In this document: positions 13,948-17,971 of the stretch, one piece after another
Position numbering within the stretch: the first letter of the stretch is position 1
Layout of the letters: the number at the start of each line of letters is the position of its first letter
Assembly (NCBI GenBank): GCA_964431685.1
Contig: CAYSLA010000066.1
Location: 1-17,971, forward strand
Reading direction: 5' to 3'
DNA length: 17,971 bases
Origin: CAYSLA01 sp964431685
GTDB lineage: Bacteria > Armatimonadota > UBA5829
Position numbers and translations under genes: made by a program
The notes under the pieces: model-generated
Told to the model about the DNA's origin: nothing
The model's database searches: none
The model's input: only the letters and a program-made list of their open reading frames with translations

Positions 13948-13977
13948 TTGACTTTTGCGCCCCCTGAGGTTTACAAT
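13948..13977 (+). promoter_or_regulatory. Sigma-70 promoter of the E1 dehydrogenase gene
   Basis: TTGACT (13948-13953), 18-nt spacer, TACAAT (13972-13977); both boxes match consensus at 5 of 6. Predicted start near 13984, giving a leader of about 80 nt that includes the hairpin at 14018-14042. Confidence 0.7.
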
Positions 13978-14017
13978 TGCTGCGGAAAACATCTGCGTTT
14001 GTGCATATTGAACCTAC

Positions 14018-14047
14018 AGTGGCGCGGCAGGACCGCGCTGCTTTTTT
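14018..14047 (+). terminator. Intrinsic terminator in the E1 leader (putative attenuator)
   Basis: GC-rich core GCGCGG (14022-14027) / CCGCGC (14033-14038) with a 5-nt loop CAGGA. It can be extended by G-T, T-G, G-C and A-T pairs to a 10-bp stem (14018-14027 / 14033-14042). It is followed by six T (14042-14047). The E1 ribosome site AAGGAG begins 2 nt later, at 14049. Because the terminator lies downstream of the promoter and leaves no room for another before the gene, polymerase must read through it to express E1. Confidence 0.7.
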
Positions 14048-14063
14048 GAAGGAGCGCGTGACA

Positions 14064-16259
14064 ATGCCAAGAAAGACCTCGAAACCATTTACCGAATCCA
14101 AAGAGGAGTTGCTGGACTATCTGCGTCAGATGCACGAAATCCGCAATTTCGAGGACTCCGTTTTCAAGATGCTGCGCGACGGCACCATCAAGGGGGCATC
14201 GCACCTGTCTGCCGGACAGGAAGCGGTGGCTGTGGGGTCGGTAAGTCTGTTGCTCAACCAGGACGTCATAGCCAGTACACACCGCGGACACGCACACTGC
14301 GGAGCGATGGGTAACAAGCACGCCAAGACCGAGGCCGAACGCCAGGAGCACTGGAACAAGATGATGGCGGAGCTGATGGGCAAAGCCACTGGTTACTGCA
14401 AAGGCCGCGGCGGATCGATGCACATCGCGGACGTGGAAAAAGGCAATCTGGGCTCGACCGGTATCGTCGGCGGCAACATACCGATTGCCACCGGCGCCGC
14501 GCTTGCTGAAGCTCTTCTGGAAACTGGGGCGGTTGTGCTCTGTTACTTTGGCGACGGCGCCACCAACACAGGATCGTTCCACGAGTCGCTCAATATGGGC
14601 AGCGCGCTGTTGTGCGGTCTGCCTGTGGTGTATATCTGCGAGAATAACCTCTATGGCATGAGCGTGCCGTTCCACGACAAGAGCATCGTGTGCGCCGGTC
14701 AGGCGTCCAACATACGAGACATTGCCGAGCGCGCATCGTCTTACGGCATTCCCGGCGTGAGTTGCGACGGGATGGACGTGTTCGATGTCAAAGAAAAGGT
14801 CAGCGCCGCAATAGATAAGGCCAGGGCGGGCGACGGTCCCACACTGGTTGAGTGCAAGACCTATCGCTGGTACGGTCACTCTTCCAGCGATCAGCGTGCC
14901 TACAGAACCCGCGAGGAAGAGGCCGAGTGGCACGAGCGCGACCCGATCACGGTTCTGGGCAAGAAACTGCTCCAGTCCGGTGTTGCTACTCAGTCAGAAC
15001 TCGACGAAATGGCTGCGAAGGCGACCAAGACCATCGACGACTCCATCAATTTCGCCCTGGACAGTCCCTACCCCGAGGTCAGCGAGCTGTACAACGACAT
15101 CTATGTGCCGGTCGACAAAGCGAAGCTCGCGGCGGACACACGGGCTGAACAGCAGATTCTTCCCAGGATCAAAGAGATTGAAGCAGAGGTGCGCAAGGTC
15201 TCCGGAGCGACTCTGCCGAAACTCAAAGCTTCCGAAACCAAGGCAATGGAAGAGAAATTCGGCATGCCTATCAAGAGCTATGGACAGGCAATTGTCGATG
15301 CTCACCGCGAGGAAATGAAACGGGATTCCACGGTTATCGTCATGGGCGAAGACGTGGGCCTATACGGCGGAGCTTACGCCGCCACCAAGGGGCTCTACGA
15401 TGAGTTCGGACCCACGCGGGTGATCGACACCGCGATCAGCGAGGCCGCCATCGTGGGAGCCGCGGGCGGCGCTGCAATGCGCGGTTTGCGGCCCGTCGCT
15501 GAGATTATGTACATCGACTTCCTGACTATATCCTCCGACCAGCTCATACACAACCTCGGCTATAACCGCTATATGTTTGGCGGCAAGACGAAAGTGCCGG
15601 CTGTTGTCCGGACGGAAGGCGGTGTGGGCAGGTGCATAGCAGCGCATCACTCCGAGAGTCTGGAAGCGATGTTCATGAACATTCCCGGAATCTACATCGT
15701 CATGCCGTCAACACCCTACGACGCCAAGGGTCTGCTGAAAGCTTCCATTCGAGATGACAATCCGGTTCTATTCATCGAGCACAAGGTTATGTATTCCGGC
15801 GTTATGGGGCCGGTGCCGGATGACGACTATATCATACCCCTGGGCGTTGCGGACATCAAACGGCCTGGCAGCGATGCCACTGTAGTCGCCTATTGCAGAA
15901 TGCTCCACTTCGCCATGGACGCGGCCGAGAAGCTTGCCTCAGAAGGCATCGACGTCGAAGTGATCGACCCGAGAACGCTAAACCCGCTGGATGTGGATAC
16001 AATCGCCAACTCCGTGCGCCGCACTGGCAGGCTGGTTGTGGTCTCGGAAGGCTATCCCCGGTGCGGCGTGGCTGGTGAGATATCAAGGGCAGTTATGGAG
16101 CACAAGTTCGAGGATGGAACATCGGGCTTCGACTACCTCGACGCACAGCCGGTACTCCTCTCGGGCAAGGACTGCCCCGTTCCTATGAGTGAACCTCTCG
16201 AGGCGGCGGTAGTGCCGACCGTAGAGGATATCGTAGAGGGCATAAAGTCTGTTGTCTGA
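14064..16259 (+). CDS. 2-oxoacid dehydrogenase E1, fused alpha and beta subunits
   Basis: Thiamine-diphosphate enzyme that decarboxylates a 2-oxoacid (pyruvate, acetoin or branched-chain type) and passes the acyl group to a lipoyl E2. The 731-residue chain joins what are usually two subunits. Alpha (1-340) has GASHLSAGQEAVAVG, the ThDP/Mg motif GDG (163-165) to NN (194-195), and GHSSSDQRAYR. A charged linker (about 345-400) leads to beta (400-731) with Glu429 (VMGEDVG), the DTAISEAAIVGAAGG motif and the catalytic-type His in IAAHHSESLEAMF. ATG at 14064 has AAGGAG 9 nt upstream; the frame is open to 13977, but that part is leader. No E2 or E3 gene is in the window, so substrate and complex are unassigned. 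Confidence 0.92.
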   Translation: MPRKTSKPFTESKEELLDYLRQMHEIRNFEDSVFKMLRDGTIKGASHLSAGQEAVAVGSVSLLLNQDVIASTHRGHAHCGAMGNKHAKTEAERQEHWNKMMAELMGKATGYCKGRGGSMHIADVEKGNLGSTGIVGGNIPIATGAALAEALLETGAVVLCYFGDGATNTGSFHESLNMGSALLCGLPVVYICENNLYGMSVPFHDKSIVCAGQASNIRDIAERASSYGIPGVSCDGMDVFDVKEKVSAAIDKARAGDGPTLVECKTYRWYGHSSSDQRAYRTREEEAEWHERDPITVLGKKLLQSGVATQSELDEMAAKATKTIDDSINFALDSPYPEVSELYNDIYVPVDKAKLAADTRAEQQILPRIKEIEAEVRKVSGATLPKLKASETKAMEEKFGMPIKSYGQAIVDAHREEMKRDSTVIVMGEDVGLYGGAYAATKGLYDEFGPTRVIDTAISEAAIVGAAGGAAMRGLRPVAEIMYIDFLTISSDQLIHNLGYNRYMFGGKTKVPAVVRTEGGVGRCIAAHHSESLEAMFMNIPGIYIVMPSTPYDAKGLLKASIRDDNPVLFIEHKVMYSGVMGPVPDDDYIIPLGVADIKRPGSDATVVAYCRMLHFAMDAAEKLASEGIDVEVIDPRTLNPLDVDTIANSVRRTGRLVVVSEGYPRCGVAGEISRAVMEHKFEDGTSGFDYLDAQPVLLSGKDCPVPMSEPLEAAVVPTVEDIVEGIKSVV

Positions 16260-16416
16260 TTTGGACAGATATGTCACCTGGTCACGTCTTAGAACAATAA
16301 AGCGGATTGGCTGAGGATTAGCATGGCGGGGGGCGGTGACAGTCCCCACTTGGCCAAAGATGCACATTTACTTTCGGCGGATGATTGGGAACGTGGCTGC
16401 CGAGGGCGATCTGCCA

Positions 16417-16445
16417 TTGACACACGAATGGGCGGAACCTATAAT
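16417..16445 (+). promoter_or_regulatory. Perfect-consensus sigma-70 promoter
   Basis: TTGACA (16417-16422), exactly 17 nt, TATAAT (16440-16445). Both boxes and the spacing are consensus. Predicted start near 16452, about 48 nt before the CsgG-TPR start codon. This is the strongest promoter in the window by sequence. Confidence 0.85.
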
Positions 16446-16453
16446 GGTAACCG

Positions 16454-16481
16454 ACACCGGTGTGCAGTGAGCAGGCACACC
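16454..16481 (+). promoter_or_regulatory. Palindrome and stem-loop just after the promoter
   Basis: ACACCGGTGT (16454-16463) is a perfect 10-bp palindrome at about +3 to +12. It overlaps a perfect 7-bp stem GGTGTGC (16459-16465) / GCACACC (16475-16481) with a 9-nt loop. The palindrome could be a repressor operator; the stem-loop would sit at the 5' end of the mRNA, about 5 nt before the GAGGA ribosome site. No T-run. Confidence 0.45.
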
Positions 16482-16499
16482 CATCGTGAGGAATTGCAT

Positions 16500-17783
16500 A
16501 TGGTTCCACTAGTCTCTGTGAAAATCCCGAAGCCTGCGATGGCAGCCGCCACGCTTGCTGTTGTTCTACTCTTCTCAAGTCACGCCCTGCCTGCGTGGTC
16601 AGCTCTTCCGGACGAGAAGCCCAAGCCTCGTTTGACCGTCTCCGACTTCAGACCCGAGAAGGGCACAACCCTCAGCGATAGAGAACTCGACTACTGCAAA
16701 ATGCTGCAGCGCGCTGTCGAAGGCGAGTTGGTGGAATACTACGAAGTCGAGGAATCCACCAAGTATGGCGAAATCGCCAGAGCCACATCCACGCTTGATA
16801 CTGAACAGGCCGCGAGGGTACTCGGCGAGAAGGCCGGCGTCAACGAAGTAGTCACGGGACTGGTCACCAAGGTCGGCCAGAGTGCGGTCGTGCAACTGCA
16901 TTTTGTTGAGGTTCCGCGATCTGAGAACCCGACGGATCAGGCGAAACTGCGCATCTTGCGCACGGTTAACGCCAGTCACAATGTTGAAAGAGAAGACAAC
17001 TGGATCCAGTTTATGGATCTCCTGGTGGCAAAGGTCAAGAGTGCAATGACAGGCCAGGCCGTCAAAGTGCCGGACGAGACACGAGCGCCTGACAAGAAAC
17101 GAATGGCCGAGGATGAGCGGAAGCTTGCCAAGGCAAAAGTGCTGAGAATGCTTGACGACGCTGTAGCGGCCAGCGGCGGCCCGAGTAAGCCCAAGCTTCA
17201 GGAGGCCCTTAACCTGATTGACCAAGTGACTGGCGAGGCGAGTGATGATGGTGAAGCCTGGTATATCAGAGGCGCAATCCTGTTCTTCATGGACAGGCTG
17301 GACGATGCTGAGAAGTCCTACACGAAGGCGGTTCAGTTAGGTTATGACCGCGCCTCCGTGCGCGAAGACCTGGCCAACACTTTCTGGAGAATGGCCTATC
17401 TTCGGCCAAAACAGGCGAAAGCCTACTATGGTTACGCGCTGGAGCAGGCAAACGAGGCGCTGCGGTTGGCGCCAAACGACCCGTGGGCCTATAATATCAT
17501 CGGTTGCGTAACTTTTAGCACTGCTGGCAAGGATAAGGCGAAGCTCAGGCGCGCGGCTGACGCGCTGAAGAGAGCATCGGAGCTCTTGACAAGCGACCCC
17601 GCGCTGATGGACAATACTGCGAACGCTCTGCTCGCGATAGGTGAGCTGGCGGACTTGCAGGAAGCGGAGCGGTATGCAAGATGGGCGCTTGACGTGGTCC
17701 AGAAGAACGGAGAGCCCTACCCTAAGGCGAATAAGACGCTGGAGCGCATTCAGGAAGCATTGCGCAAGTCGGGTAAGAAATAG
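16500..17783 (+). CDS. Exported CsgG/FlgO-like domain protein with TPR repeats
   Basis: A 427-residue protein with a signal peptide (hydrophobic 13-30, likely cleavage near PAWSA at 31-35). Residues 43-140 resemble the CsgG/FlgO/TolB-N type fold: RLTVSDFRPEKG, a helix to EGELVEYYEVEE, then ARVLGEKAGVNEVVTGLVTKVGQ, a pattern of periplasmic proteins tied to outer-membrane assembly. A charged linker (190-215) leads to about four TPR-like helix pairs (about 217-425), including DGEAWYIRGAILFFMDRLDDAEKSYTKAVQLG and APNDPWAYNIIGCVTFSTAGK, suited to protein binding. I chose ATG at 16500 because GAGGA lies 7 nt upstream and a signal peptide follows; the frame is open to 16323. Role unknown; probably an envelope scaffold. 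Confidence 0.72.
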   Translation: MVPLVSVKIPKPAMAAATLAVVLLFSSHALPAWSALPDEKPKPRLTVSDFRPEKGTTLSDRELDYCKMLQRAVEGELVEYYEVEESTKYGEIARATSTLDTEQAARVLGEKAGVNEVVTGLVTKVGQSAVVQLHFVEVPRSENPTDQAKLRILRTVNASHNVEREDNWIQFMDLLVAKVKSAMTGQAVKVPDETRAPDKKRMAEDERKLAKAKVLRMLDDAVAASGGPSKPKLQEALNLIDQVTGEASDDGEAWYIRGAILFFMDRLDDAEKSYTKAVQLGYDRASVREDLANTFWRMAYLRPKQAKAYYGYALEQANEALRLAPNDPWAYNIIGCVTFSTAGKDKAKLRRAADALKRASELLTSDPALMDNTANALLAIGELADLQEAERYARWALDVVQKNGEPYPKANKTLERIQEALRKSGKK

Positions 17784-17947
17784 ATGGCCGCGTAACTCAA
17801 GGATAGCGGCGTATCTACCGATAACGGGTAGGAGCAATTAGTTAAAGAAGCGGGGAGGTGATGCCGACAGCAATATCTGCTGGCGAATCTGGAGTTAGGC
17901 TGAATTGACTTTTGCTTCTAGTGACAAATCAGGAGGATTATGCAAAA

Positions 17948-17971
17948 ATGAAGCGCATAGCTATGTTCGTT
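17948..17971 (+). CDS. Start of a gene cut by the window edge
   Basis: ATG at 17948 with AGGAGG (17931-17936) 11 nt upstream. Only MKRIAMFV is visible; a basic start followed by hydrophobic residues would suit a signal peptide. A three-codon frame (ATG CAA AAA TGA) begins at 17940 and overlaps this start as ATGA. It follows the CsgG-TPR gene by 164 nt. Product unknown. Confidence 0.5.

Noticed and set aside
13971..14933. Long antisense open frame (320 codons) opposite the E1 gene
   Set aside because: It mirrors the codon structure of a strongly conserved gene in GC-rich DNA, has no recognisable domain, and no promoter or ribosome site was seen.
16323..16499. 59-codon extension of the CsgG-TPR protein
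   Set aside because: It would place a perfect promoter inside the coding region and bury the signal peptide; the ATG at 16500 has a ribosome site.
17858..17908. Possible 15-codon peptide starting at 17861 after GGGGAGG
   Set aside because: The ribosome site is only 2 nt from the ATG, the peptide has no recognisable feature, and it ends inside unremarkable sequence.
17905..17910. TTGACT as a -35 box for the last gene, sharing TTGACTTTTGC with the E1 promoter
   Set aside because: No acceptable -10 box at 16-18 nt; the shared 11-mer is probably chance.
1..17971. CRISPR array, tRNA, rRNA or phage genes
   Set aside because: No regularly spaced direct repeats, no cloverleaf-like sequence and no rRNA-like conserved block were noticed on either strand.

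Overview
The window is about 18 kb of bacterial chromosome, moderately GC-rich. Genes are densely packed, start codons are ATG, GTG or TTG preceded by Shine-Dalgarno sites, and several promoters match the sigma-70 consensus. An LptD-like outer-membrane protein, a periplasmic HtrA protease and several exported proteins point to a diderm (two-membrane) bacterium. The gene mix (aldo/keto reductase with two Fe-S clusters, PHP metallohydrolase, sugar-phosphate isomerase-like protein, single-chain E1 alpha-beta dehydrogenase, soluble double-GAF kinase) would fit an uncultured lineage such as Armatimonadota. That placement is a guess; no rRNA or tRNA was found to test it.

Layout. Bases 1-1435 are one complete insertion sequence of the ISKra4 type. 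Its terminal inverted repeat begins exactly at base 1, so the window edge is probably a contig break at a repeat. From 6412 down to 1673, minus-strand genes follow: an LptD/OstA-like protein, then a comM (YifB) AAA ATPase with its own promoter, a 4Fe-4S aldo/keto reductase and an RseB-like exported protein, the last two overlapping by 7 nt.

From 6503 onward all genes are on the plus strand. A soluble GAF-GAF histidine kinase is transcribed divergently from the lptD-like gene, followed by a receiver-only response regulator, an HtrA-type protease and a 39-residue lysine-rich small protein. Metabolic genes come next: a PHP-domain hydrolase, a sugar-phosphate isomerase/epimerase-like protein, argH, and a fused E1 alpha-beta 2-oxoacid dehydrogenase. 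The last complete gene encodes a CsgG/FlgO-like domain joined to TPR repeats, and another gene starts at the right edge.

The genes from 1673 to about 10204 lean toward envelope biogenesis and envelope stress (LptD-like, RseB-like, kinase, receiver, HtrA). The best regulatory signal is an intrinsic-terminator hairpin wedged between a good promoter and the ribosome-binding site of the E1 dehydrogenase, which predicts transcription attenuation. Other points of interest are altered catalytic residues in the aldo/keto reductase, atypical phosphotransfer motifs in the kinase and receiver, a likely leaderless lptD-like transcript, and a consensus promoter followed by a palindrome upstream of the CsgG-TPR gene. 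I saw no CRISPR array, rRNA, tRNA, prophage or recognisable defence system. No stretch longer than 300 bases lacks a gene.
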